Positions 45,840 to 54,670 of a stretch of DNA of 64,000 nt are shown here, piece after piece. Origin of the DNA: Hyunsoonleella flava. GTDB taxonomy: Bacteria > Bacteroidota > Bacteroidia > Flavobacteriales > Flavobacteriaceae. The translations under genes and the position numbers were made by a program. Positions within the stretch are counted from its first letter, which is position 1; each line of letters opens with the position of its first letter. A model generated the notes under the pieces. It was not told where the DNA came from, ran no database searches, and worked only from the letters and a program-made list of their open reading frames with translations. The stretch is from the NCBI RefSeq assembly GCF_004310325.1, contig NZ_SIRT01000008.1, forward strand, positions 62,001 to 126,000. Reading direction: 5' to 3'.

Positions 45840-48337
45840 AAATAACAAAAAAAACAAATTACTCTTTAGGGGCTCTACTCTTAATTGTATTTGTGTTCTT
45901 ATCTTTAAGAGTTACTTCGCAACAATTAGAACGTCCTTTTATATTAGTAAAATCAAGTGAACGCAATCAAATTCTTGAAAAAATAAATACTCAAGAATGG
46001 GCTAACGAAATCTATTTAGATTTAAAACTTAAGGCTGATGTTCAAGTCAAAGAATTTTACAAGGATCCAAAATCTTACATCGAACAATTACCCTTTAATT
46101 GGAGCGAAAAAAAGAACAATAAGTTTCCGCCTTTTTTTAAAACAACACATATAAGAAATGGTGTTCAAGAAAATCTGGATAATGCTACTGATGAAGACTG
46201 GAAACCAGCCGAACTTTTAATTAGATATTTACAAGTGGCATTAGATTGCAGCGAGATGTATTATCTAACCCAAGATGAGAAATATGCCCACGTGGCAAGT
46301 AGCATTTTATATTCATTTGTAAAATCTGTACAGCAATCCGAAGTATCTACTTGGAGAGGTAGAGGCGGTTGGTTATTTCCGTATGATGGCTTTCGTGAAG
46401 TACGTGTGATAGGTTTCAGACTGCCATTAATTTATGATTTTATTCATCCTTATCTTAAAAAAGAGGGGAAGGCTTTTGATATCATTAAAAACGAAAAAGT
46501 AAATTTTCCTTTTGAAGAAGCTCAAAAGGTATTTAAAGCCTACGCAAACATTACGGTAAATTATGGGCAAACAGGTTCAAACCATTGTGCCTTAGAAGCA
46601 CCAAGTTTAGTATTTAATGCCTTAGCCATGGATGATGAAAATGAGCGCGAAAAGTGGTTATCCTATTTTTTAACAGAAAGTACAGATAATCAAGATGCGC
46701 TAAATGTCATGGTAAAAAATTATAAAAATGAAGGTGATATCTGGCCAGAAACCTCTCAATATTTAAACCATACGACATCAATTTTAGCACGATTAATGTT
46801 GGTGGTTAATAAATACAATCCAATGTTAAAATTAGGAGAAAGATATGTAAATGTTTTACATGCCTTACCTCGGTTAGATTATTTCATATATCCTAATAAC
46901 GAAATTGTGCGCTGGGGAGATGGACATAGGTCTGCTCATGCACCTTATGAAGCTTATGAAAATGCATATGCTTTGGCTGAAATGGATGAATTAATGACAA
47001 TACAAAATAAATTTGCACCACTTATTAATAAGGCAATTGACAATGGGAAATATAAAAGAAAAGGGACTGAGGCTTTATTTTGGTATGATGATAGTTTTGA
47101 TAATGAATCTACCACTATAGACTTAACAAGGACTGATAGAGTGTATCATGCTGGTATTGTTTTACAACGCAATTTAAGTAGCACAAATAATCCAAAAGAT
47201 GGTTTAATGTGTTTTGTTGGCGGTGCACACATGGTACATGGACATGCGGGAGGTATGGATATGGAGTTATATGGTGAAGGACAAGTTCTAGGCGTAGATA
47301 ACGGCAGAAAACGCTATGGTGTAGATCTTCATGAAAACTATTCTAGGATTTTCGCAGCTCATAACACGGTTATCGTAAACGGGAGCTCGCAAGGTGAAGG
47401 TGGATGGGTTAATTTAGGAATGAATAGTGTACAACTTATTGCTATGGAACCTGAAGTTGGTAAGGAAGGTGTGTCACCTTACCATTCCTTCAGTCAAACA
47501 AGCTTTGAGGATGATAAGGGTGACAAAGCAGAGGCTACACAAGAACGTACGTTGGCTTTAATTAGAACGTCTCCAAACACGGGGTATTATGTAGATGTAT
47601 TTCGCTCAAAATCCAGACTTCCAAACGAGTATCACGATTATCTGTATCACAACATAGGCGACAAATTGGTTTTTGAAAACAAGGATTTAGATTTTAAAAA
47701 GACGCCAGACAGATACATGGCAAATGCAAGTTTGCCTTGGAAACGTAATAAAACATATAAACACCCTGGCTGGCATTTTTTTGAGAATGTAAGGACTTCA
47801 AAAGTTTATGAAAAAGATGTAAAAGCTACCTTTCATACAAAGCGATTGTCTCAAGGCGCTGTCTTTATGCAGTTGCACATTCCAGGATTTGAAAACAGAA
47901 CTTACACCAAAGTAAAAGCACCAACTACTTTTGAGGCCCCGGAGCCTTATCATAAAAAATTCACGCCAACTTTGGTAATTCGTAATAAAGGTGAAGCTTG
48001 GAATAATCCGTTTGTGGTAGTTTATGAGCCCTTTAATGAAAAAGAAAACCCTTCTATACAGTCAGTTGATAAAATTGAACAAGACGGACGTTACAAAGGT
48101 TTAAAAATTATAAGTGAAACGCCTACTGAGGTTCTGGTGCAATACATAATTACGCAATCGAAAGATGAAGTGTATCAAAGTGATACTATTCATTTTGAAG
48201 GGACTTTCGCTATAATTACTTTGGATGAAAACGAAAAATTACAAAGCATTTATATTGGCGATGGTGAAACATTGAAGTATGGGAATGAAAAAATTGTTGT
48301 TGATCCTAATAAAGCATATTATAAAAGCTATCATTAA
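45836..48337 (+). CDS. Heparinase II/III-fold polysaccharide lyase (ulvan-lyase-like)
   Basis: 833 residues. Signal peptide ending near RVTSQ, no lipobox and no T9SS tail, so soluble periplasmic or secreted by another route. N-terminal alpha/alpha toroid (NYGQTGSNHCALEAPSLVFN with the catalytic-type Asn-His pair) and C-terminal beta-sandwich (LMCFVGGAHMVHGHAGGMDM, then ELYGEGQVLGVDNGRKRYG, RIFAAHNTVIVNGSSQGEGG). It resembles the T9SS lyase at 31721-34882 in the sandwich part but is shorter and lacks the extra modules, so it may act on oligosaccharides that the larger enzyme releases. PL37/PL40-type ulvan lyase is the best guess; family numbering needs a search. It is the last gene of the plus-strand block. 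Confidence 0.75.
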   Translation: MKITKKTNYSLGALLLIVFVFLSLRVTSQQLERPFILVKSSERNQILEKINTQEWANEIYLDLKLKADVQVKEFYKDPKSYIEQLPFNWSEKKNNKFPPFFKTTHIRNGVQENLDNATDEDWKPAELLIRYLQVALDCSEMYYLTQDEKYAHVASSILYSFVKSVQQSEVSTWRGRGGWLFPYDGFREVRVIGFRLPLIYDFIHPYLKKEGKAFDIIKNEKVNFPFEEAQKVFKAYANITVNYGQTGSNHCALEAPSLVFNALAMDDENEREKWLSYFLTESTDNQDALNVMVKNYKNEGDIWPETSQYLNHTTSILARLMLVVNKYNPMLKLGERYVNVLHALPRLDYFIYPNNEIVRWGDGHRSAHAPYEAYENAYALAEMDELMTIQNKFAPLINKAIDNGKYKRKGTEALFWYDDSFDNESTTIDLTRTDRVYHAGIVLQRNLSSTNNPKDGLMCFVGGAHMVHGHAGGMDMELYGEGQVLGVDNGRKRYGVDLHENYSRIFAAHNTVIVNGSSQGEGGWVNLGMNSVQLIAMEPEVGKEGVSPYHSFSQTSFEDDKGDKAEATQERTLALIRTSPNTGYYVDVFRSKSRLPNEYHDYLYHNIGDKLVFENKDLDFKKTPDRYMANASLPWKRNKTYKHPGWHFFENVRTSKVYEKDVKATFHTKRLSQGAVFMQLHIPGFENRTYTKVKAPTTFEAPEPYHKKFTPTLVIRNKGEAWNNPFVVVYEPFNEKENPSIQSVDKIEQDGRYKGLKIISETPTEVLVQYIITQSKDEVYQSDTIHFEGTFAIITLDENEKLQSIYIGDGETLKYGNEKIVVDPNKAYYKSYH

Positions 48338-48381
48338 ATGATTTCTTATGCAATATTGAAAATGCCTGAAATAAATATTTC

Positions 48382-49428
48382 CTAAAGAGAATCTCTTTCT
48401 ATAATATGAAACGGCACCTTTACAGAAGTTTTCTTTTTATCTAAAATAGTTTGGGCAGCAATTTCTGCCATAACTTTAAAATCAGTAGAAACTACAGTTA
48501 TACCCAATAGTTCTTTTAGTGGTGTTTCATTATATGAAATAATACCAATATCGCTACCTAGTGTATACTCGTCTTCTCTAACTTGTTTCACTAAATTTAC
48601 TAAGTCAGCCTCCTCAATGGTTATAAACAAGTCTCCTTTTTTTAAAATCATGTCTTCATAGACTTTATGAAGTATTTCAAAGTCTAGTTTGTGTTCCACA
48701 CAAAATTTCCTAAAACCATGTAAAATTCTTCTCGGATAAGGGTAAACGGATTTTTCGGGGTATACTAATATAAGTTTTTCGTATTTTTTTACTTTATTAA
48801 TAACTTTATTTAGGGCTTCATAAATATCATTTTCAAAATCTTGATAAACTTCCCCTAAAACACCTTTTAAGTTAGGTTTAAGGTTATCCAATACTATTAA
48901 TTTCTCCTTAGGGATTTTATTTAAAATTTTCAGAGCCTTTTCAGTGAAACTAACATGTTTTAAATGTTCAGTCTTAAAATGAGGCATTATCACAAAATAA
49001 TCAAAGGCCGATTTGTTTTTTTCTAAAATATTCAAAAACAGAGTTTCGTCGCAATGGTATACATGTAAAATGGTATGCGAATTAGCACCTATAGAATTAA
49101 TGAAATGGTTGTAAGTTCTTAATTTATAATTACTTAGTTTGTTTATTAAGAATAAAATATTGACTTTAGAAATTAATTTTGTTCTTGATATATAAAATCC
49201 TTTGCCACGAATCGAAGTGATGATATTTCTTTCTTTGAGAATGCTATATGCTTTCTCGACGGTATCCCTTGAAAGATAAAACTCTTCACTAAATCTATTT
49301 ATCGAGGGTATTTTTTGATCAATACTGAAATTACCGTTTGATATATTAGTGATTACGGAATCAACGATTTGTTGGTATTTAGGAACCCTAGAATTTTCGT
49401 CAATATTTATGAATTTATATATATCCAT
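48382..49428 (-). CDS. GntR-family regulator with sugar-binding-type effector domain (copy 1)
   Basis: 348 residues. N-terminal winged helix-turn-helix of the GntR type (about residues 14-78: RVPKYQQIVDSVITNISNG, then FSEEFYLSRDTVEKAYSILK and IRGKGFYIS). The C-terminal ~260 residues resemble a LacI/periplasmic-binding-like effector domain (KVNILFLINKLSNYKL, GSDIGIISYNETPLKELLG), the AraR-type arrangement. This suggests a sugar or sugar-phosphate sensor. It is a close paralogue of the next gene, both on the minus strand, 69 bases apart. Location between the polysaccharide block and the rhamnose operon makes rhamnose or a pathway intermediate a likely ligand. The 44-base gap to the convergent lyase gene has no clear terminator. 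Confidence 0.85.
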   Translation of the reverse strand: MDIYKFINIDENSRVPKYQQIVDSVITNISNGNFSIDQKIPSINRFSEEFYLSRDTVEKAYSILKERNIITSIRGKGFYISRTKLISKVNILFLINKLSNYKLRTYNHFINSIGANSHTILHVYHCDETLFLNILEKNKSAFDYFVIMPHFKTEHLKHVSFTEKALKILNKIPKEKLIVLDNLKPNLKGVLGEVYQDFENDIYEALNKVINKVKKYEKLILVYPEKSVYPYPRRILHGFRKFCVEHKLDFEILHKVYEDMILKKGDLFITIEEADLVNLVKQVREDEYTLGSDIGIISYNETPLKELLGITVVSTDFKVMAEIAAQTILDKKKTSVKVPFHIIERDSL

Positions 49429-49497
49429 GATTCTAATCTAAGCATTTATTAAAACATAGATAGCATATTTTTCAACAAAGAACAAAAAAATCCTTGT

Positions 49498-50544
49498 TTA
49501 TAGAGAATTTCTATCAATAAAATTAAAAGGTACTTTATATTCTCCCCTTTCACCATTTAAAATCATATATGATGTTTTTTCTCCCATTGCTTTAAAATCA
49601 GCTGATATTACCGTTATACCAAGAAGTGCTTTCAGGGGAGTGTCATTATAAGAAATGATACCAATATCAGTTCCTAAGATAAATTCTTTATCTCTAGTTT
49701 GTTCCATTAAATTTACTAAATCATCTTCTTCAATTGTAATAAACAAATCGCCATCCTTAAGCACCATGTCATCATAAACCTTATCAATGATATCAAAATC
49801 TAGTTGATGATCTACGCAGAACTTCATAAATCCATGTGTTATTTGTTTTGGATAGGGGAAAACCGTTTTTTTAGGGTATACTAAAACTATTTTTTTGTAC
49901 TTTGAAATTTTTGAAAAACCATCTTTTAGCGCATTATAAATGTCATTTTCATAGTCTTCATATACAGTGATGATATTGTTCTTAATAGGTGTTTTTTTGT
50001 TCCCTAATATGATAAGCTTATCTTTTGGAATTTTGATTAACGCTTTTGATACTGGAATGGTTGTGCTTATGTGCTCATGGTCTTTGGTTTTAAAATGCGG
50101 CATTATTACGTAATAATCATATGCTTTTTTATGTTTATTAAGTAAATTTAAAAATAAGGATTCATCACAATGATAAATATGAAGATCTGTGTAAGAGTTT
50201 GGCCCCATGCTGTTTATAAATGAATAATAGATCTCCATTTTGTACCAACTCAATTTGTTTATGAGGAATAGGATATTAATCTTCTTAATTAGTTTTGTTC
50301 TTGAAACATAGTAGCCTTTTCCTCGTATGGCGGAGATAATGTTCCTTTCCTTAAGAATACTATAAGCTTTTTCTACTGTATCCCTTGAAAGGTAAAAATC
50401 TTCACTAAATCTGTTTATTGATGGTATTTTTTGATCAATTTTAAGATTCCCTCTAGAAATATTATCAATAATAGAGTCTACGATTTGTTGGTATTTTGGT
50501 ATCCTAGAATCTTCATCTATTTTAATATACTTATATAAATCCAT
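49498..50544 (-). CDS. GntR-family regulator with sugar-binding-type effector domain (copy 2)
   Basis: 348 residues, the same length and architecture as copy 1. The winged-helix part is nearly identical (FSEDFYLSRDTVEKAYSILK), so both may recognise similar operators. The effector domain differs more (INILFLINKLSWYKMEIYYS; LGTDIGIISYNDTPLKALLG), which suggests different ligands. A minus-strand copy of the ACAGGAT-repeat promoter at 50865-50910 points towards this gene from about 320 bases upstream; if it drives this gene the transcript has a leader of about 310 bases. Autoregulation is possible but not shown. Confidence 0.85.
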   Translation of the reverse strand: MDLYKYIKIDEDSRIPKYQQIVDSIIDNISRGNLKIDQKIPSINRFSEDFYLSRDTVEKAYSILKERNIISAIRGKGYYVSRTKLIKKINILFLINKLSWYKMEIYYSFINSMGPNSYTDLHIYHCDESLFLNLLNKHKKAYDYYVIMPHFKTKDHEHISTTIPVSKALIKIPKDKLIILGNKKTPIKNNIITVYEDYENDIYNALKDGFSKISKYKKIVLVYPKKTVFPYPKQITHGFMKFCVDHQLDFDIIDKVYDDMVLKDGDLFITIEEDDLVNLMEQTRDKEFILGTDIGIISYNDTPLKALLGITVISADFKAMGEKTSYMILNGERGEYKVPFNFIDRNSL

Positions 50545-50673
50545 GATTTGGTTTCTTTTTAAATTGACGCACTTATTATTTAATAAATAAAGCGAAGTTC
50601 ATCTAAAAAAAGCTTTACGATTAGAGTTTGGGAGCATCACAACCGTAACGTGCCTTTACCTAAATACTACTTT

Positions 50674-50901
50674 TTATTGTTCTTTATAAATGCCCAGTTT
50701 ATATGTTACTATATTGTCATAAATACTTTTTAATGCAACAGGCAGTTCATTTGACTGAAAGTGCTTTATTCTATTGAGTATTTTGTTTATTGGTTTAAAA
50801 ACACCAACGTATTGTATCAATGCAATTAATTGAAAATTATCTTCTAGGTATTTGAAATAAGTAACAAAGATATTGCTAAGCGGGTTGGGAATAGTCCTGT
50901 G
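50674..50901 (-). pseudogene. Start-less 75-codon frame, possible gene remnant or leader
   Basis: Minus-strand frame with stop TAA at 50676-50674 and a stop just upstream (50904-50902). It encodes a protein-like sequence (NIFVTYFKYLEDNFQLIALI, then QYVGVFKPINKILNRIKHFQ, then YDNIVTYKLGIYKEQ) but contains no ATG; the only candidate start is a TTG at 50820, giving 48 residues. The promoter of site h overlaps its first codons. It may be the C-terminal remnant of a lost gene, a leader of gntR copy 2, or chance. No homologue recognised. Confidence 0.3.
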
Positions 50902-50910
50902 CTATCCTGC
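50865..50910 (-). promoter_or_regulatory. ACAGGAT repeat promoter on minus strand (site h)
   Basis: Read on the minus strand: half-sites GCAGGAT (50910-50904) and ACAGGAC (50900-50894), exactly 21 bases, then a perfect -7 box TATCTTTG (50872-50865). It is one of the three perfect boxes in the set, yet the nearest annotated start downstream (gntR copy 2, 50544) is about 320 bases away. Confidence 0.65.
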
Positions 50911-51088
50911 ACGTGTTATTTCTATGTTATTTGCAATCAGATAGATAGTAAATCGGGCTATAATTTTTTTTAAGGTCTATCTCTTCTAACAAGATGCGTC
51001 TCTAAATGATGATTGACAAAATAGAAAGGGGTTGTTTTTTGATATGTTTAAAATAATAATGTGTAATTTTAAGATAATATTAAGCTTT

Positions 51089-51134
51089 GCAGTATAGTAC
51101 AGGATAGAAATAATACACTGCTACTCTATTTTTG
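51089..51134 (+). promoter_or_regulatory. ACAGGAT repeat promoter of the rhamnose operon (site i)
   Basis: Half-sites GCAGTAT (51089-51095) and ACAGGAT (51099-51105), exactly 21 bases, then a perfect -7 box TATTTTTG (51127-51134). The ATG at 51164 follows after 29 bases; the in-frame TTG at 51137 would lie at or before the transcript start, so 51164 is the real start. Confidence 0.75.
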
Positions 51135-51163
51135 AATTGATAAAACTTATTTTGACAATAAAT

Positions 51164-53269
51164 ATGGAAAACATAACCAAAAACTTTAAATACGTAGATT
51201 ACCTTTGGGATGAAAAAAAGGCTGATAGTCTAGGTGATAACCAAGTGGATTTATTTTTATACCGTTCTAATATATTAGGAGCCGATTTAAGAATAACAAA
51301 TTACGGTGGAGGTAATACAAGTTGCAAAACCATAGAGAAAGACCCATTAACAAACGAAGAAGTTGAGGTAATGTGGGTAAAAGGGTCCGGTGGAGACATT
51401 GGTACTTTAACACGTTCTGGAATTGCAGGTTTATATACAGGAAGACTACGTGATTTAAAAAATGTTTACCAAGGTTTACATGATGAAGATAGAATGGTTG
51501 GTTTATTTAATCATTGTATTTACGATTTAGATAGTAAAGCACCATCTATTGATACACCATTACACGGTCTATTGCCTTTTGCACATATAGATCACTTGCA
51601 CCCAGATGCTTTAATTGCGGTTGCTGCTGCAAAAGATAGCGAAAAAGTTACTAAAGAAATTTGGGGTGACACTATGGGATGGGTGCCTTGGCAAAAACCA
51701 GGTTTCGATTTAGGATTACAGTTAGAAAAATGTTTAGCTGATAACCCTGGAATTAGAGGTATTGTTTTAGGTAGCCATGGTTTATTTACATGGGGAGATA
51801 CGTCTTATGAGTGTTACATGAATAGTTTAGAGGTTATTGAAATGGCTTCTGAATACATAGAAAAGAAGCTAAAAGAGCAAGGTGAAGTTTTTGGTGGTCA
51901 AAAAGTTGAAAGTTTACCTCAGGAAGAGCGTTTAGAAAAAGCGGCTCAATTAATGCCTTTATTAAGAGGTTTGGCATCATCTGAAAATAGAATGATTGGT
52001 CATTTTACAGATACAGATGTTGTGATGCAGTATATTAATAGTCACGATTTAGAAAGATTAGCTCCATTGGGAACTTCTTGTCCAGATCACTTCTTAAGAA
52101 CTAAAATTCAACCATTAGTATTAGATCTTGATAAAAACGAGGATTTATCCGATGCGGATGCAATTTTAGCTAAGTTAGAGCCAGCATTTGAGGCATATCG
52201 TCAAGAGTATGTAGATTATTACAATACTTGTAAAAGAGATAACAGTCCTGCAATTAGAGATGCAAATCCAGTAATTATTATCTATCCTGGAGTGGGTATG
52301 TTCAGTTTTGCAAAAAACAAACAAACTACACGTGTTGCAAGCGAGTTTTATATTAATGCAATTAATGTAATGCGCGGTGCGGAAGCTATAACAGAATATA
52401 CGTCTTTACCAAGACAAGAAGCTTTTGATATTGAGTATTGGTTATTGGAAGAGGCTAAATTACAACGTATGCCAAAAGAAAAACCCTTATCTAGAAAAGT
52501 AGCTTTGGTTACTGGTGCAGGTGGCGGAATTGGTAAAGCAATTGCTGATAAGTTGGCTGCTGAAGGTGCAAACGTAGTACTTACGGATATTAATGAAGAC
52601 GCTTTAATTGAAGCGAACGGAACTTACGCAAGAGATGTGTCTTCTTATGCAATTTGCGATGTAACAAGCACAGATTCTATTGCTAATGCATACAAAAAAG
52701 CTGTTCTTGAGTTTGGAGGCGTAGATATTATTGTACATAGTGCAGGTTTAGCAATTTCTAAACCTTTAGAAGACACAACAGATAAAGATTGGAATATTTT
52801 ACAGAACATTCTGGTAAAAGGACAGTTCGATTTAGCAAAACAATTTGCTGCAATAGTTCGTAAGCAAGGGCTCGGAGGCGATTATATAGCCATAGCCAGT
52901 AAAAATGGATTAGTTGCTGGACCAAATAATGTAGCATATGGCACTGCAAAAGCGGCGCAACAACATATGGTACGTTTATTAGCTGCAGAATTAGCAAAAG
53001 ACAAAGTACGAGTTAATACAGTAAACCCAGATGGGGTTATTGTAGGAAGTAAAATATGGGAAGGCGCCTGGGCAGAAGGAAGAGCCAAGGCAAATGGAAT
53101 TACAGTTGAGGAATTGCCAGCATTCTATGCAAAAAGAAATTTATTACACGAAATAATCACGCCAGATGATATCGCAAATGGTGTATTTTCTCTTGTAGGT
53201 ATTCTTGACAAATCTACTGGAAACATTATTAATGTGGATGGTGGAATGGCAAATGCCTTTGTTAGATAG
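51164..53269 (+). CDS. rhaEW: Bifunctional rhamnulose-1-phosphate aldolase / L-lactaldehyde dehydrogenase
   Basis: 701 residues from the ATG at 51164. The N-terminal half (to about residue 430) is a class II aldolase domain with zinc-type histidines in HGLLPFAHIDHLHPDALIAV and LGSHGLFTWGD; it splits L-rhamnulose-1-phosphate into DHAP and L-lactaldehyde. The C-terminal part (about 445-701) is a short-chain dehydrogenase: VALVTGAGGGIGKAIADKLA binds NAD(P), and YGTAKAAQQH holds the catalytic Tyr-x-x-x-Lys; it oxidises L-lactaldehyde to L-lactate. This fusion is a known member of the rhamnose pathway. It is the first gene of the operon behind a perfect promoter of the repeat type. Cytoplasmic. 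Confidence 0.93.
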   Translation: MENITKNFKYVDYLWDEKKADSLGDNQVDLFLYRSNILGADLRITNYGGGNTSCKTIEKDPLTNEEVEVMWVKGSGGDIGTLTRSGIAGLYTGRLRDLKNVYQGLHDEDRMVGLFNHCIYDLDSKAPSIDTPLHGLLPFAHIDHLHPDALIAVAAAKDSEKVTKEIWGDTMGWVPWQKPGFDLGLQLEKCLADNPGIRGIVLGSHGLFTWGDTSYECYMNSLEVIEMASEYIEKKLKEQGEVFGGQKVESLPQEERLEKAAQLMPLLRGLASSENRMIGHFTDTDVVMQYINSHDLERLAPLGTSCPDHFLRTKIQPLVLDLDKNEDLSDADAILAKLEPAFEAYRQEYVDYYNTCKRDNSPAIRDANPVIIIYPGVGMFSFAKNKQTTRVASEFYINAINVMRGAEAITEYTSLPRQEAFDIEYWLLEEAKLQRMPKEKPLSRKVALVTGAGGGIGKAIADKLAAEGANVVLTDINEDALIEANGTYARDVSSYAICDVTSTDSIANAYKKAVLEFGGVDIIVHSAGLAISKPLEDTTDKDWNILQNILVKGQFDLAKQFAAIVRKQGLGGDYIAIASKNGLVAGPNNVAYGTAKAAQQHMVRLLAAELAKDKVRVNTVNPDGVIVGSKIWEGAWAEGRAKANGITVEELPAFYAKRNLLHEIITPDDIANGVFSLVGILDKSTGNIINVDGGMANAFVR

Positions 53270-53319
53270 ATATAAATAAAAGTAATAATAGTTTGATTAG
53301 TTTAGTTAGTTTAAAAAGA

Positions 53320-53366
53320 AAACTTCCTTAAAATTTTTACAGTTTTATGGAAGTTTCTTTTCTTTT
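53320..53366 (+). terminator. Terminator-like hairpin between rhaEW and rhaI
   Basis: Stem AAACTTCC/GGAAGTTT (53320-53327 with 53349-53356) extended by partly paired A- and T-rich flanks, followed by a T-rich run to 53366. It may attenuate transcription between the first and second gene, or protect mRNA ends. Confidence 0.5.
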
Positions 53367-53381
53367 AAAGGTTAAAAAAAC

Positions 53382-54662
53382 ATGAAAATTCAGCAAGAAC
53401 AAGTATTCGAAAACAACAAAAAGAACTTAAAAAATCATGAGGAGAGCTATGATTTTTTAGCAAACAAGTTAAGCAAAGATGGGCACGACGTTTCTAAAAT
53501 TGTTTCAGAACTATCAGACTTTCAAGTTGCAATACCAAGTTGGGCTTTAGGGGCAGGAGGAACACGTTTTGGACGTTTTTCATTTTATGGGGAGCCATCA
53601 AGCCTTGAGCAAAAAATAGACGATATAGGTGTTTTACATAGTTTAACACAAACCGCAGGGGCTGTGTCGTTACATATTCCTTGGGATATCCCTTCAGATT
53701 ATGCAGCAATTAAAGAAAAAGCAGATGCTTTAAATATTAAATTCGATGCTGTAAATTCAAACACATTTCAAGATCAAAAAGATGCTGCAGAGAGCTATAA
53801 GTACGGTTCTTTGAGTAATACAAGCAAAGCTGTACGTGAACAAGCTATTCAGCATAACTTAGATGTTATTAAAATAGGAGACAAACTTGGTTCAAAAGCT
53901 TTAACAGTTTGGTTAGCTGACGGCTCTTGCTTTCCTGGACAAAATAATTTCCAAACCGCTTTCCAAAATACACAAGATAGCTTAATAGATATTTATAAAG
54001 GATTACCTGATGACTGGAAGTTGTTGGTAGAGTATAAACCTTATGAGCCAAACTTTTATAGTACGGTAATTCAAGATTGGGGCGCGTCTTTAATGTTGGC
54101 AAATGGTTGCGGAGATAAAGCTTATACCTTAGTAGACTTGGGGCATCACTTACCAAACTCAAATATTGAGCAAATTGTATCAATTTTACAGTTAAAAGGT
54201 AAGTTGGGAGGTTTCCACTTTAATGACAGTAAGTATGGAGATGATGATTTAACGGTAGGTAGTATCAAACCTTACGCCTTATTCTTAATCTTTAACGAGT
54301 TGGTGTATGGTATGCAAAACAACCCACAAAACCCAGATTTAGCGTGGATGATAGATGCAAGCCATAATGTAAAAGACCCTTTGGAAGATTTGATACAATC
54401 GCTAGAAGCCATTCAGGAAGCTTACGCAAAAGCAATGTTGATTGATCAAAACGCGCTTAAAGCAGCACAAATTGATAACGATGTTGTAAAATGTCAAGAA
54501 ATTTTACAGGGTGCCTACAGAACAGACGTTAGGCCGTTATTAGAAAAGGCACGCCTAAATACAGGAGGAGCATTAAGCCCAATAAACGCATACCGTGAGC
54601 TAAATGTAAGAGGCAGTTTAATTTCAGAAAGAGGTAAACATACTGTAGCAACCGGTTTATAA
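53382..54662 (+). CDS. rhaI: L-rhamnose isomerase
   Basis: 426 residues. Belongs to the RhaI type found in Bacteroidota and proteobacteria (about 430 residues), a TIM barrel that converts L-rhamnose to L-rhamnulose with divalent metal ions. Visible family features include FQVAIPSWALGAGGTRFGRF near the start, LLVEYKPYEPNFYSTVIQDW (metal-binding Glu region), ALVDLGHHLP-like VDLGHHLPNSNIEQIV, GGFHFNDSKYGDDDLTVGS (Asp/His ligands) and MIDASHNVKDPLEDLIQS. No signal peptide, cytoplasmic. It stands between rhaEW (112 bases upstream, with a hairpin in the gap) and rhaB (eight bases downstream) and receives the anomer supplied by RhaM. Confidence 0.95.
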   Translation: MKIQQEQVFENNKKNLKNHEESYDFLANKLSKDGHDVSKIVSELSDFQVAIPSWALGAGGTRFGRFSFYGEPSSLEQKIDDIGVLHSLTQTAGAVSLHIPWDIPSDYAAIKEKADALNIKFDAVNSNTFQDQKDAAESYKYGSLSNTSKAVREQAIQHNLDVIKIGDKLGSKALTVWLADGSCFPGQNNFQTAFQNTQDSLIDIYKGLPDDWKLLVEYKPYEPNFYSTVIQDWGASLMLANGCGDKAYTLVDLGHHLPNSNIEQIVSILQLKGKLGGFHFNDSKYGDDDLTVGSIKPYALFLIFNELVYGMQNNPQNPDLAWMIDASHNVKDPLEDLIQSLEAIQEAYAKAMLIDQNALKAAQIDNDVVKCQEILQGAYRTDVRPLLEKARLNTGGALSPINAYRELNVRGSLISERGKHTVATGL

Positions 54663-54670
54663 CCACAATA

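Larger units (their letters stand above)
50545..51163. other. 619-base control region between gntR copy 2 and the rhamnose operon
   Basis: Contains two ACAGGAT-repeat promoters in opposite orientation, one on the minus strand (50865-50910) and one on the plus strand before rhaEW (51089-51134). Between the minus-strand promoter and gntR lies a stop-free minus-strand frame (50674-50901) without an ATG. No terminator or RNA gene was recognised. Confidence 0.6.

Noticed and set aside
51137-51163. TTG start for rhaEW
   Set aside because: It lies three bases after the -7 box, so it would be at or before the transcript start; the ATG at 51164 fits.
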